From Phoronis australis (Eukaryota; Phoronida; Phoronidae), in contig NMRA01000447.1 in NCBI GenBank assembly GCA_002633005.1, forward strand, positions 169,117 to 233,116: a stretch of 64,000 nucleotides of DNA, read 5' to 3'. The position numbers were made by a program, and so were the translations under genes. The notes below the pieces were generated by a model. The model saw only the letters and a list, made by a program, of their open reading frames with translations, was not told the DNA's origin and ran no database searches. Below, piece by piece: positions 38,676-53,200 of this stretch (within the stretch, counting starts at the first letter, position 1; every line of letters starts with the position of its first letter).

Positions 38676-40378
38676 GCACAGAAGCACAAATACAATATGG
38701 CATGCGTACCACACCAATAAATTTTCCGCGTTGTGTTTTCCATACTTCACAGAGCTTCATTATAGGAAAAAGGGTCCTGGAGAATGAAACAAATTGTTGA
38801 TACCTAATTGTGTATCCACGATTGAAAAGCATTTGAGCCCCGACAGCCAAGCTTCATTCACAGATATCATCAATTCTAACGAGAACCGCTTACCGCCGGG
38901 AGGAAACAAGAGGTGTGACAAGAATCTGGTAAGCTATGTCACAGCACAATTGATGGTGGGAACTTTTTCGACGCGATTTGATAGTGTTTGGAAGTTTTGT
39001 TAGCTGTGTATCCATTGCCATAGACAGGTGTGATGAAGCAATGAAGTGTTTTTGGTTGTCCATCATATGCCCACGTTTCTGTTAGTCATAATAATGAGCA
39101 TATATTTGTGAAACATTATGCAGGTCATTTTTCATCGCTTTGTTCTTGTTTAATCTTTTGACGTATATTCATGTGATTGTGAAGTTTTCTACTTTCATCA
39201 ACGACTGAGGCTCTTTTTTGAATTCCTCGTTCACTTCCGCTTCAAACGCGTGGTAAAACCATCTTAGTGTACGCTTTCGTTCGCAACCAGTGTTTGTGGA
39301 AGACTGACCGTCGTTGTAATTACATATTCCTATACCCTTTTCGACTGATTATTTATGTCGGAACTGGAAGACAGAATTCCTCAACCGGTGTCCCGCTGCT
39401 GGTCGAGATTTCTTGCCCCTGAATCCTATTTTCGACCGGCGACTAGTTTCTCTGCCGCAAAGTCCATGTTCTTTTAGTTGGCGAAATGCAGCAAGGTGAC
39501 ACTATCCAGTTAGTCTGGGAATTTACATTCAGGATCTAGTGTTGGCTTATCATAGTATTGGCAGAGAATTGGTGATCTGGGGTTGAAAACCGTTAATTCT
39601 GTCACCTTTTTTACCCTCGCTTTATATTTCGCTAGAAGTGACGGGGCTAGAATAAAATTTATGTGGTTTTATTTAGCGGTTTTGATGTAAAACGACTCAC
39701 AACTTTTCATTTTGTACAAAGACTTTTCGACAGAGTGCAAAAAGGCAGCGAGTCCGAGTGACGTGTTCACTGCCATGCAAAGCCCAGTGCATAGACTCTA
39801 TTCACGCGGCGGACATTAAAATCCAAAGCGAGGCTCACTGCGATAAACAAAGCGGAAATTTACATTGCGTGAGTTAAATGGCCGGTCTTTGGAGTCCAAC
39901 CTGAATATTAAATCTAAAAAAATGTGTCAATAATTAACAACAGAGACGTAGAAAAATACAGTTAAAGAACAAGTCAATGCACCAAAGAGTTGTCTGACGA
40001 AAGGATATAGTTTTTTTTCCGGAAAACTAGGTTCGAAACATGAAATGTAACATGACCAAATTGCGGCGATCGAAGTGTTACGGATTAGGTATCATGCTGA
40101 ATGCAGGGTTACGTTTCTTCTAATAAATTCTTGATAAAAATGCTCTCTGCACGAACCAGGTCATCTGGTCGTATTGTTGACGAGTTGAAGATATATTCGG
40201 CAGTGGTGGCTCATAGCATTTTGCTGTTATGTGCAATTAGTCTCATCTGGTTTAATTTGTTGACCAAGTAGGCCTATTAGCTTCAAGCACAGCCTAGGTC
40301 CTGGTGAGGTAGGCACTACCGGGTCTAACACTTGATTTGTGATTGATCTGAAATAATACTTGATGTTATTAAATATAN
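38676..40378. other. Intergenic, with a diverged repeat at 39683-39785
   Basis: Positions 39683-39785 are the partner of 1600-1699. No coding segment was recognised. The stretch ends at the n of 40379. Confidence 0.45.
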
Positions 40379-40379
40379 C

Positions 40380-40630
40380 GATTGTATGCACGCAGGCGGC
40401 CCGGAAGTTGCGGGCGCCGAGAATGTGTACCTTTTGCTCAGGAAATCTGTCGTTGGACTAAAAAAATTAATAAAACCGAACGTGTTTCCGCCCTATAGCT
40501 CTGAGCGTCCGCAGCTACCGGTCCTAGCTCGAACCCAGAACAAATTTCCTCCCGCTTCACGTTTTGCTGGTTTATTTTGCTTGCGGCAGTCAAGGGGGGG
40601 CGGGCCCCTGCCCCCCTAAATCCGCCTATG
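40380..40630. mobile_element. hAT-like element truncated at an assembly gap
   Basis: The right end CCCCCCTAAATCCGCCTATG and the interior match the copy at 28831-29156. The left part is missing because the single n at 40379 falls inside the element, so the gap coincides with a dispersed repeat. Confidence 0.65.
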
Positions 40631-43600
40631 ATTTTGTACTTCTTCAAATTGTCACCTCTGTGGTCACAGGTGATTTGAACCGTTGGAGAGAAATTTTCAT
40701 TCACAAAGGGGATTTTTAGGCCTCGTGGCCGGAAATTTCGCGTGATTTTTCAATATTTTTGAAAATGGAATAGGGCCGATATTTGGCCTCAAAATTGACG
40801 GATTGAGGGCCCTGTCCTTTTTGTAAAAAAATGCATCGCGCTTCAAACCATAGTCATCGATGAAAACACTGCCTGGCGGCATCTAGTCCGATGCGACAAA
40901 TTATGATTTGAAAACAGTAATAAATTTTACACGGACATATATTCCTTCGTCGCGGCGTATGGCAAGGACCCAACGCTTCCGAATCCCAACGTCCTTAGGG
41001 ATTGTAAAACAGAGTGTTTGTATTTTTTCTAGCTGTTCGAGCAACTACGCGCCGGAGTACAGTACAACTACGCGGATAAGCCACCAGAGCTATCGTAGCG
41101 AGCCTCGTTTTGGAACGCGCCTCCTGTCGGCGTGAATACGGTCTATACGGTACAATGCCTCCCAAATTGCTTCAGGGGGCCTGGAATCTTGACGAAAAAT
41201 GTATCTTCTCCCGTTCCCGACTTGTTCACAAACCCATGGCTAAGCAAAAAAAAATTCACTGAACCCACTAGCAATAACTACCAACCCTGGCTACCCCGAT
41301 TTTAGTGCCGGCGTTCAGAACTTCGACTCTGAATCATTGATCATTTATCTATAATGACCAATTTAAGAAACATACAGTGTTTTTTATATTTTTGGAATCT
41401 CTTTGAAATGCGAAAGTAATGACACCTTCAAGTAGCAGGTAAGTCAACTCCAAACAAGGAAACCAATTCAGTCAGAAGGCTGTATTTTAGCCTGAAACCC
41501 ACTGCCGGCGGCCAAGGTCACTCGGTGTGATGTCTTCGCAAATAGATTATATAAACCCTTAATGCAGTGTGAGTATTAGTATTTGAACTTGGAAAACTCA
41601 TGTGATGACGTAAACGGGCGGGCAGGGCGCGGTGTTAAATTCAAATAACAGACGGAAGCTTACCGAAATATCTCGTTGCATAACAACACGTTATCTTGGC
41701 TCATCACATAAATAGCGATAAGAACGTTTGGGCCTGCTTCTTCGGTTATGAGTAGCCATAGAAAATGTTAAAATTAGCTTACTTCTGAGAACATCATAAG
41801 TCAGGCAACTTGGATTCAAATGGAACTTTCAGGTACTGGGATTTATGCACTATTTTCCAAAACGAGGCCAGTGATTGTTTTTCAATGTTTCACTTTTACG
41901 TTAGGTGCTATCAAAGTATAGGACAGACGACTGAGACAAAGTTTTTGATATTCCATTTTGAATATTTTTGTATTAGAAAAATTGGCTAATGACTATAAAT
42001 TTGCTGTGCCGGGACGTACCTTTTTGCGCGATGACCCAGACAATGGTATATTGCAGTAAAATTAATCTTTATATTCTACGGGTTTTCTACTTTCCAGCGG
42101 CAGCAACCACATATGCAGTTACTTGTTTGAAGTAAAATCCAATGGTTTTGTAGGTATTTGAATAAAAACTTGGCGATAACGTTATCCAGGACCTTTACGG
42201 GACATTATCGGCGAAAAAAGGTGGTTTTCTTTCAAATCGAACTTAGAACCCACAGCTAGTGGTGCCAGTTCTCACCTGATCAATGGTAGTGTGCTTTAAG
42301 CCTATTTTCCTGCAAACTCACCAGCCTCGATTTCAGCGCAGGTCTAGCAGACGAACGGCGATGATTTGCGATTTGCAATAAAATCACAAAAACACGACGA
42401 ATTTTATAACACTGGTCAAAACTAATAACTTCAAGAAGTCTATCCCATCCGACGATAATATCGCAAAAATGTTTTTCTTCAAAAGCGGTAATCTCCCTTC
42501 AAATGAATTAGAAATAGATTCAATTCACAACAATTTTCAAAGCTAATCATTCAATGCTTCTGATTTTAAATCAACTTTCTGGACACACCTTAAAACATTT
42601 TTAATGAAAGTATGTGTCGAATAACTAGGATAATCGTTGACGAAAACGCGCTGAAAAGAACTTCTTTAGCATACTGTATATGATCATTTTGACTGACTCG
42701 CCTCGCGTAGGCAAAACAGAGCTGTCATCACACATAGGATAGACTATACATCTGACTGTTTTGACTTTTTGACTCCTGATAAATTTAGGCTCTTGCTGTT
42801 TAGAGTTAGACACAGGACTAATTTTGATCATATACCGGTTGTTATAAAAATATCAACAAAAGTTTATGAGAACCACAGTTTACAGCTGTGCAGTTCCAGC
42901 GCAGATATCGAAAATGTTCAACAAAACTGTAAGGAAATAAGCCGTCATGAAATCTGAAGGACTCCATTCACCGTATCTGCGCATTTCGAGTCAACTGGGG
43001 CATTTTTCCGAACTTACAAATGAAATTTTCGGATTCTTGGAATACAAAAGGCTTTATTATTCACGCATGAAACTATTTTTGGAATTCTTATTTCAGAGTG
43101 TTTACTTGACATTTTTGGGGCACCTTGTATGTGAATGTCATGAAATAACACATACTACGCCAGTTGCTGCAACTATACACAATGTACATCCGTGTCACTG
43201 GTTAACTGCTGTACTAAGACACTCCGCGGTGAAAAATATGAGGGACAGCTGAGTCCTTCAGTAGTTCTGATAAACGTTTTACGAAGACAGTGATAAAGAT
43301 GCTGATATTCATTTCGCCTATTGGATTTTATTCACATAAAACTGGTTCATCGCCGTGACACCATCCTAGTCCTCGGTGCAGCTGATCTCATATTCCGGGC
43401 AATTTTGTTCTGGTTAACCTCCGGATCACTCGGCGTTGTGTGGATCGATGTGAATTTGATCTCTATACGCATGCATAAATGCATTTTCAACAAAATTTAA
43501 ATGCCGCGCACTCTTTTTGGTGATACTCGACTGTTTGATGGCGAGCGTGCATACAGAAAATTAAGACGCTCGCCTTTTTAGATGTAACGGGCACGAAAAG

Positions 43601-44171
43601 GTAGCATTTGTAGGCATCTTCACTTTCGGTCAGTCTTTCTGACAGATATGTCCCAGTAAGGTCATCATTTTGTTTCCATAACTTCAAAAATGAGCTTTGC
43701 TGTCGTTTTCTGTGGCATGAAATTCAATCGAAAATACACCATTCCCCAAAAATTCTGCCCCTGAACCTGCATATGACATTGGATAGTCCAGTAATGCACC
43801 TTGGATGGAAGTACCCCGCTCCGTTTGATCAGTCGTCACAGCGTAGAGATGAAAAGTTGTTAAATCAAATGTATATACATTGCGCAGTAGTGTTCGTTTG
43901 GCTTGGATTCAAAATAGCTCACTTTGTTGCCGAATTAAAGACTATTATTGTGTTCTCTTTATTTACAATCGCAGTACTTTGTCCAAAGGTCAAATTTCAA
44001 TAAGTTTCTTGAATGATTTTTTTCTTTCACATTTATTTGGATATTTTCCCGTCTGTTACCCTTATTGAAGGGCCGTATTTTGACACAACTGCGTTACTAC
44101 GAATATAAGCCTGTTTAGACAGCGCGGTGTAACCATTTGTCCAGGATATTAACCGAGTGCAGAGGCCGTGT
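40631..44171. other. Intergenic upstream of the phospholipase gene
   Basis: No domain was recognised in the short open frames and no element termini were found. The final part contains the upstream region of the PLA2 promoter. Confidence 0.45.
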
Positions 44172-44178
44172 TATAAAA
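44172..44178 (+). promoter_or_regulatory. TATA box of the group III phospholipase A2 gene
   Basis: TATAAAA lies 58 bp upstream of the start codon. Transcription would begin about 30 bp downstream, near 44202, leaving a 5' leader of roughly 35 nt. Confidence 0.6.
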
Positions 44179-44235
44179 CCAGTCTCTCCGGCACTTGTCG
44201 TTCTTTAATAAGGCGCTGCCCGGCTAACAGGAATC

Positions 44236-47200
44236 ATGTCTGTGGAGGTGCGGTGGACGGCCATACTCCTTTGGATTACCACTGCATTTTTTGCAGTGGT
44301 ATTGTCGAAAACGAGAAAGCGGATTATTGTAGGCGAAGAAGATTTTTATTTGACACGACAGGCTCTTAACAACGAATTTTGGTTGTCATACAAAGGGTGT
44401 TTGGCGTCCGACACCATAGTTCACACCGGACAACAAAAAATTATGTTTCGACAAGTTACCGACGGTTCAAACCTTTACCAGGGGGTTTACGATAACAGCG
44501 GAGTTCTGAGAGATTGTGAAGTCAAGAAGCGTAGGCATGACATCGAGAGCTATGTGAGGGAATTTGAAAAGGATGTGAGACAGAAACGTAAAATATCTCG
44601 GGCTAAATTTAACGTCAGCGAATCGTACATGACTCTCGATCCAAAGAAGACTGACGAAGGCTTTCTGAAGTACATCGAAACTCTTGTTAATTTTGACAAG
44701 CTGACACGAGAGTGTAGACGACTTCATGATTCTTTGAACGACGAAATTGTACGCAAAAGGACACATCGATCTCGCAACAAGCGGTCCCTTATATTTCCAG
44801 GTATGTTTAGTTATTTTAACGCAGCACAATAGTCGCTTAGTGTTTGGACATAATGATCTTTTGATACTTTACGTGCGTCAAATGGCCCGTGAGGTCACCA
44901 CCTTAGACCGGGTACTTGGAGGTTGTGTTTTATTAAGAACAGGATAGACGTCGGCATCAGGTTTCAATTCACGTCGTAAGACTTGAACAAATACAAAAAG
45001 AACAAGACAGTCAATATTTAGTTAAGCCGTGGAAAAAAGATTATTGAATTAAGTGAACCCGTGGCTCTTCTCAGTATCACGGATGCCTTGTGAAAAACAA
45101 AGTCAGTTTACTTTTGAATTTACCTGTTTCCAATGATAATCTGCTTGTTGAGAACCTGTTAATCTAGACGGGAACTCATTGTAACGGAACAAGATTTTTT
45201 TAAATGTCAACATATTAATATCGACTGTTTAACATATGTGTTCATTCACGGTTGTGTCATGATTTTTAAATAAATAATCTCGGCAAAGATAAAAATAACG
45301 TCTAAGTTCTGCAATTTTCCTAACGTAAAGTTAACTGCGTGTTTTGACAGATATGGGGCCTAACTAATGTGTAGAGTGCACTCGTACTCATCTGGGCCTA
45401 AGTGAATAGTGAAACCCGATACTGCACGACAGTCCGGGGAAAGGCTGCGGAGTCTGTTTTAAATATAACCAGGAGTGAAATTCTCAAAATAAATTTAGTC
45501 ACTAACGTCATTGTCTAGTGCAGTTAATTTCAGTTTTGTCTTGAGTGGACAGCGTAAGTTCAAATTGATGAATAACATATTTATGGTTAACAACATGTGA
45601 GTGTCTTTGCTGAAGTAATCTTTCGCCGAGCCTGTAAACATCAGATTAAGGGTGTACTCCAGGACACACTCTAATGAAATAAATTCACTGTTGACCGTAT
45701 TGGCGTTTCGTAAAGGAGAGTCACAAACCTAATTGAAGAATAAGTACTTTTCTGATTCAGTCTTGTTGTCCGGCAAATGCCATCTACGAGGGCGGCTTCT
45801 GCCACAGAGTTACGTGTACGTGTACTCAGACTTGCCTTTCGTTTATTTTCGGATACTTCGTTTCCATACGTGTACATCATGTTGCCAGACACTCAAGATA
45901 TTCACTTGAACTTCAGTCATTTATGCACTGATACAGTACTTTTATTCTTGAAATCGCCTGACGTTCGCAATCAGGCAATACCCTGCGTAGGGTACGTCAC
46001 ACACATGTGCATGTACATGTACTGGTGAGCCCCGGGATTGTATCGAATGCGTGGGAACGCTACCCTGAATCAGAGACAACGGCGCGTATACCGTAAATGT
46101 CAGTCGTCGTGAACTAGATTACTGAGTAGCAGAGGTTCTTCTCGTATAAAGGGATATATTTAGTGGCTTTTGACGTTTTTTCCACCAATAAGTATCTTCG
46201 AAAACGGAGCTTGTGACTCACCTTTTTATAGCAATGTATATTATCTACTGACTACTAGTCTTGTACAGTCCATCGACACAAGTCAGAAACAGACGATTTC
46301 GTCATTTAAGTTCCAATGTGAACTGAACGGTTTTACTGGACAGGGGGTGGCAATGGTCAATGACTCTAGGCTTAGTTCTTACAGGATTATCTGTGGACCA
46401 ACCAACGTGAGAGAGAACGCTAGTCAAGTTGGTCCTTATGTTGTAACATAAAAAGTTTGAGCAATGAGCTAAATGATCACGTGGGATTTCGTTGCTACTC
46501 CTTCTCATTTAGGTCATTGGTTTGAGCAATGTGGTGCATGTATGTCGTAAACTAATTTAGTACACGGTGGTTTTATATTGCGTCAACTATAAAGAAGCAA
46601 TTTACCCCTGCAGTTCAGTCACTGACCGCGCCGTCACGTGTGGGAGCACTTGAACTCTGTTTCCGAACACGCGTGTCAATAATAAACACGTGACTAAGAG
46701 GTGTGCCAGAGGTGTCACTCCCTGTTTTCAATTTTATGTGTCTTCCTTGTCAAATTACGATCGTTATGTATATTAAGATCAATGGGAACAGACCATGCAA
46801 CATGGCTTCTCGTTAAAAGAACGAAGTAAATTAATTAATATTCGGCTACTACAACTGGTTGAAAAATAACATCCAAGCAGTCCGATTGGGAGATCATGAG
46901 AAATTCATAAATATAATGCTCCATCTATATTGAGACATGTCAGTGGCTGGCCGCGGTTACTGGAACTACAATGTAAAAGACAACAGACTGAATCGATGTA
47001 TTCCTCACAATTTCAAGTATTTTAAAACATTCAGGATTACAAGACTTGAAACAAACCAACAAAACGATTCATTTCGACCCAGGCCGTAGCCTAAGTCAAT
47101 GACAAACGTCGTGACCGAGACATGGGCATTGATGCTCAGGCACGGATTGTACGTTTCGCATATCATCATACAACAGCGCCGCTCTTCGGTATACGTGGAG

Positions 47201-50200
47201 CTTTGGCTCAGGTACGTAATAGGCGCAAGTTCTGGTGTAATTTTTTTCTTGGTGATGTCGGCACATCATGATCCAGTTCTAATCTACTTCAAGAGTTTGT
47301 GAATAAATTATCGAATGAACGTGACAGTTGTACCTGAAAAATATCCGCTGACATTGACACCAAACCCGTCGGAGTTTGTTGCACCTGAAAGAAGTGTAAT
47401 TGCCGCGCACGCGCATCCACCATTTTGCGTGCGCTGAACGTCGCATTGGAAAAATGCTAGTTTATAGGAAGAATACACGAGTAGATGCATAGTGAACACG
47501 AACGCGTGGCCGTGGTGTTCTTTTCATACAGCATTGTTTGATCTCGCATTTTGAAAAACAAAGCACCACAATAATATTGATGTTTAACATATAACCCGAT
47601 AATGAAAGGGAAGCGCCACAATTTGCTTACTGAAATGAGAATCAGAGTGTGAGTTAGCGAAATAAAGGTGATTTATTTTGACAATTAAACGGCACAGAGT
47701 TAATGCTGAACTGTAAAGAAAATTTATAAAAGCTCCTGGAAAGCTGGATACAAAAAGCAGTACAACAGATGATGTACTGTAAGACGTAATTCATGCTTCC
47801 TCAATACTCAGCCGGTGTTTCGACAATGTATTTGTCAGAAAATTTCCCGAGATCTTGCGCTTGCTCATGTTTGACAGCGGATTTGTTATGGAAATCTCGA
47901 TAACTTTGCACTCGTTAAAGCACACATTACTACACATTGACACAAAGCGAACAAAGGTAAACCCTATCCAATTTCCATCTTGGACTTGTGCCATTTGGGG
48001 ATGCAATGACCCAGGCAGAGAACATTATATGGAGAAGGTTAACTATTGATTTGGTGCACGTGTTCCTTTTGACGGAGCATGAGCGATTCTTTGGAACTTT
48101 ATTCCTGCAATTTGCTGCCGTGAATGTTAATAATAATGTATTTAAAATCATTTCGTGGCATTTCAATTGTTTTGGATGGCGGCCAAGAGACGTGAGCTGG
48201 CAATCTGTACAAAATAATGCGATATTTTCTGACACGCAGCCTACTTTACGTTAAAGAGTTCCCACCATGGCCCTGTGCCTCAAAAAATTCTTAAGAGATT
48301 TAATAGCCTTTAATATACCTGTTGCTAAGAAACAAGCCAAAAATTTTTAAAATATTTTTTTTTTCTGTTATCAGGGTTGTATGTAAAGGCTGGAAGACCG
48401 TGTCCGCCGTTGTTCAGTGTTTTTACCAGTACGATACTGAGAAGTTGTGAAGAATGTCCGCGGATAGCCGCCTTTTTCAAACATGAAAAGGTGCGTTTGT
48501 AGAGTCTGCAGTAGCATCAACTTGACTGACAACGTCTCTGTGTTCAAATTTTCTAAGTACTTGAAAGTTGCACAGATATGGCATCGGTTTGTGCGCCGCA
48601 CGAGAGTGTGGAATGCCAGTGAGGAACGTGCGAGTCAGTCGGAAGCCACACTTTGTTCGGCACATTTCAATGAATCGTGTTTCGACCAAACACAAAAACG
48701 GTGTTACGATGAAGGACTAGACACGTTGTAAGTGTATTTGCCAATTTTATAAATAGCAAACAAACTGCTTCCATTCTAGGGCGAGTGATGGCATGTCCTC
48801 GAACCCGGCTCAGATCGAGTGTCAAGCTTATTATCCATTGTGCAGTTGTATTTTCACCGTAAGCTCATTCCATCATGGCTATAGTGAATTATACGAGTGA
48901 CCCAGGTTTACTGTGGCCTTGATTATTAAGTAGCTATTTTGTGAATCATTTGACCACACATTGGTTCAGTTGGTTGTGGCTCACATACATGTATGCTTAC
49001 AGCATTTCTCGTGCAAGTGGGTCGAACGGTACATACGGCCTTAAAGCCGACGAAATTTCGCTAAGTGAGAAATCGAATTAATTGCCTGATTTTTCAAGCA
49101 GTGGTGTACGTACTGTATCCACTCTCCTCTCTGTCTGCATAATAACTGTCCAGTTCTCGCCTCAAAATCGACCTGATAGTCGGCTGTGTTCCGCCATTGC
49201 AAATGACCAAACGTGTTCCACCAATCACACCATTTGGCGGGAAACTTGGAATTAAACTAATTATTCTTCAAAATTAAAAAAATGCGACACTCTTTCGTAT
49301 AAAAAGTGCCTATTTAGTAATATTAGTTAACTGAAACCTCAAAAACTAAGCAACTGCATGGTGGGAACTCTTTATATAAACTACATGTGCTACGATACAC
49401 GACACACGGATCTAGAGCCTAGTAGCAGACTTTTTTAACCCTATTATTATGTGGTTATAACATGTTATTACGAAGCCATCATTACCTAAAGATGAATCCA
49501 AACGAAATCCGGAGGCGAAATAATCATAAAATTACTCCCTTGTGACGAACTAGAGCAGAGTGATTTTTTGCCGGTGAGTCAAAAGTGAGATTAATTAAGG
49601 AACGATTGAGTAACAAGGCCGTCTGTTCGACTGGGCTAAGCGTGTTTTACCGTGAGAAATTAACTCTGGTAAACAGTATAAATATTACAACGAACATGCA
49701 ACATCAGAATAATTAATACAGTAGGAATAACAATTGGTGAACATATTGAAAATAAATTTAGAGGGGGAAAAACGAAGATACCGGTGGTCTCAGCGACTTT
49801 GTTTGGCGGTCGACGGCCAACTATGAGCGACGACCTACATGTATTTCTTATAGAATACGAACTGGTGACAAAATAACGTAAGAAAGAAAACTTGGTCTGT
49901 TGCCAACTAATATAATATCAATGAATTTAAGGAAATTTTTCATTCAGCCTGAAGCATTCGTTTATTTATTACTACAAAAATCAGCCCGGTCGCCTGGTTG
50001 CGGACATTTCTGCTCTACAGCGCAGGAAAAACACATTTAATTAGCTCCGCCGGCCTTGAATAGCTCGAACTCATGTGACCAAGTGATTAAAAAAATTACT
50101 GCGTCATGCCTCTAACACTACATTTTCCCAACGCCGACATTCAGCTCATAGAACACATTTTACTACACTCACCCCCGTTTGCGTTTTCAATCGCGGAATT

Positions 50201-53200
50201 TATATTTTTAGACAACGGAGGTATCGATTATAATTTTTTGCCACGTTTAAAATATTTTTGTCTAATAATTGAAAATTAAAGTCGGCTCAGCAGATGATTA
50301 TTTTCCCGGCGAAGTGGCACATGTCAACTCCCGGGGATTCTTCGCTGGCAGTTGCGTCCAGGCAGCAAAAATCAAGCACATGTGCTCGTTATTGCAACTC
50401 AGGTTAGGAACGCCCTATTTTGAGATAAAAGTGTTTTTGCTGGTTGAAACATCGCTCTGTGTGAATGTTTTTCTTTTCCACCTTACATTGTTGGTGGCCG
50501 GTAAAGCCAGTGCCGATTTGCTCCCAAATGCGCTGTAGGGCACAGGGCAGTTTCTGATTCTTTGCATCAGTTTCACGATGTGACGATGAAAAAAGGACAT
50601 CTGACGATATGGAATTTTTTTATCTAATTTATTACCGGAACGGGTACTGTTGCTGAAATTTGACGTACCCTCACGATGAGTCGGGGCACGTCAGTAGTGT
50701 TGGCTGCTCCGGAGAGATATGACGTAATTTTTATTCACAATTCATACTTATGATTGCATTGGATACTTCTCGCCATATGCAAACAACAGGTAAAATTTGG
50801 ACAATATATAATCAAATTTGTATAAAAATAACCAAAATGAGAATCAAAATCTACCAAACAAAATAGCAACGCTTATGCTCTCACGGGGATAGCAATGCGT
50901 TTTCAAGGACAACATAGTCGTCAATCAGAAGTCGTTCCTTAACTGGATAGAGTTCTGTACCAGTAACGCTAGGACCTACGCTAGGACCTACGCTAGAATC
51001 TACGCTAAAATGCAAGACATCGCGAGATTACGTGAGATATTGCCTTGTATCTTAAAGAAAAGACGTGATTTTGTCTTCATCTTTCTAGTCGCTAGACTGC
51101 CACAGCTACAGTACTGAACTCTACTCGGATATTCCACGGGCTCAGGGAATAGACGACAGGAATACACATTTAGTCGGTGATTTCCTGATCCCGTCTGTTA
51201 CTATAATAACAAAAGGGAATACACATGTAGTCGATGATTTCCTGATCCCGACTGTTACTTTGATAACAGAAAGGAATACACATGTAGTCGATGATTTCCT
51301 GATCCCGACTGTTACTTTTATAACAGAAGGGAATACACATGTACATGTAGTCGATGATTTTCTGATCCCGACTGTTACTTTAATAACATAAAAGAAGTAA
51401 TGCCATGTCACATGCTATGGTTGGTATACATTTTGGATTTTTTGAACTAGATTAACCGCTTGAGACAAGGATTTTAAGGGAAGATAAGTATAATATTCGA
51501 CTGGAAATTGTCAACGTGAACTCTAAAAATGGCATGTCTACGGCATTTTAATTTTGGTCTCATCCGTCCACCCCCTCCCCCAAATCTGCCTTGAAAGATG
51601 TATTTTGTATGCAAGAAAACTTAAACTATAAAGTAACTTTAAAAAAACATAACACACATTGATAAATTCTTAACTGGATGAGTATAGCTGAATAGTTCGT
51701 CAAGGGTTTGTGTCGGTTTCATCTCATGACTGCAAAGAGGAAATCTTTGAACTTGCTCCATCTCAATGCTATGCAATGGGCACGCAGCGGTGAAATCGCC
51801 GGGGTGACACTCTTATTAATCGTTCATTTGCATGACTGAAACACAGGTACACATTACTGCGATAAAACTAGTTGCGAGATATTCACGCGTAGCTAGAGTT
51901 GTGGAGGTGTTTACCTCCGCAGCAGTGATGGAGACTCATGTGGACGGGAGCTGAGAAAAAAATCGGGTAGTTTTGTTATACTCTCACGCACAGCCCATTG
52001 TACCAAGTTAACCATTAATTGCACTGAAACGAAATTTCAGACGGCTAAATATCTGTGCCTCAACCTTCAGGTAAGATAAAAACTATGACGGCTGAAAACG
52101 ACAAATTTATTTCCTTGTATTATTAGCTCCGTTCAGGATATAGTGCATTCCATTGTAAATGGCCATTTTCAGAATTTGAATTATTTCGCTTGAATAATGA
52201 ACGCAAACACAAAACAAATCGAAACTCGCCACTGTTCCCGAAAATAGTCACAGTATGCCTCGGATGTACATGTACACGTGCAATCTCGTTTGTTTCAAAT
52301 TCGTAATTGAATCTTTTCTCGTCTTTTCAGGAACAAAATGGTGCGGTAGTGGCAACTCGGCTAAACATGAGAACGATCTAGGCACAGACATCAATACAGA
52401 TCGTTGTTGCCGTGAGCACGACAGGTGTCCTTACTACATCTTGGGATTTGAAACGAAGTGGCATCTGTTCAACTCTTGGTTCGGCACCGTCAGCCATTGT
52501 GATTGCGACAACAGGTTTGAGACTATACTCATTAGTTGCCCAGATGAAATCGGAAGGATATTTTAGATAAACTACAACCATGGGAAATGTGTACACAACT
52601 GGGTTTGCGTTGTTACATGTTTTCATACCAAAACATCTTAATGTCGGAATTTATTATTGTTCACACATGTCGCACGTAACTATACATGTATATAACTGTG
52701 AAATAGACGGGCGTAAATACAGAGACGTAAGTGCCAGTATAATGGTAGTCTTTCAAGTAGCAATGTGAGGCCGTATATCACTGCGTGAAATATTCTCAAC
52801 GCACGCATCAGCCGAGCACGTTAAATCTCACCTTCTGAAACACCAGGACTGCTTTCTGAGGAACCGAGGAACTCGAGAAAACGCAAGATTACGCGTGACT
52901 AAACCAGATATCGCCATGCGAAGCGCGTGATCACGTTAGCTTGCTTAAATACGTTTAATTCTTGCGTCTACGGAACGCAGCCCAAGTTTTTCAGTGATGC
53001 CAGTGGATGTTTACGAGCAGACAACTGTCCCACAATGCATTTGCAAAATAACAATGACGCTGTAAAAGAAATCCCCGATCTTCTCCTTTGTATTTTCCTG
53101 AGATTAAAATGTTCTCCTGTGCCCGGCACCAGCTCCGAAGAAAAAGTATCCCTTGGTACAGCCAGGTTGCGATAAATGTCACCTGTGCCACGTTGCTTCC

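Noticed and set aside
44801-44832. Continuation of the phospholipase exon 1 frame to a stop at 44832
   Set aside because: The GTATGT donor at 44801 and phase-matched exon 2 at 52331 restore the PGTxWCG junction of group III enzymes, so the extension is intronic.
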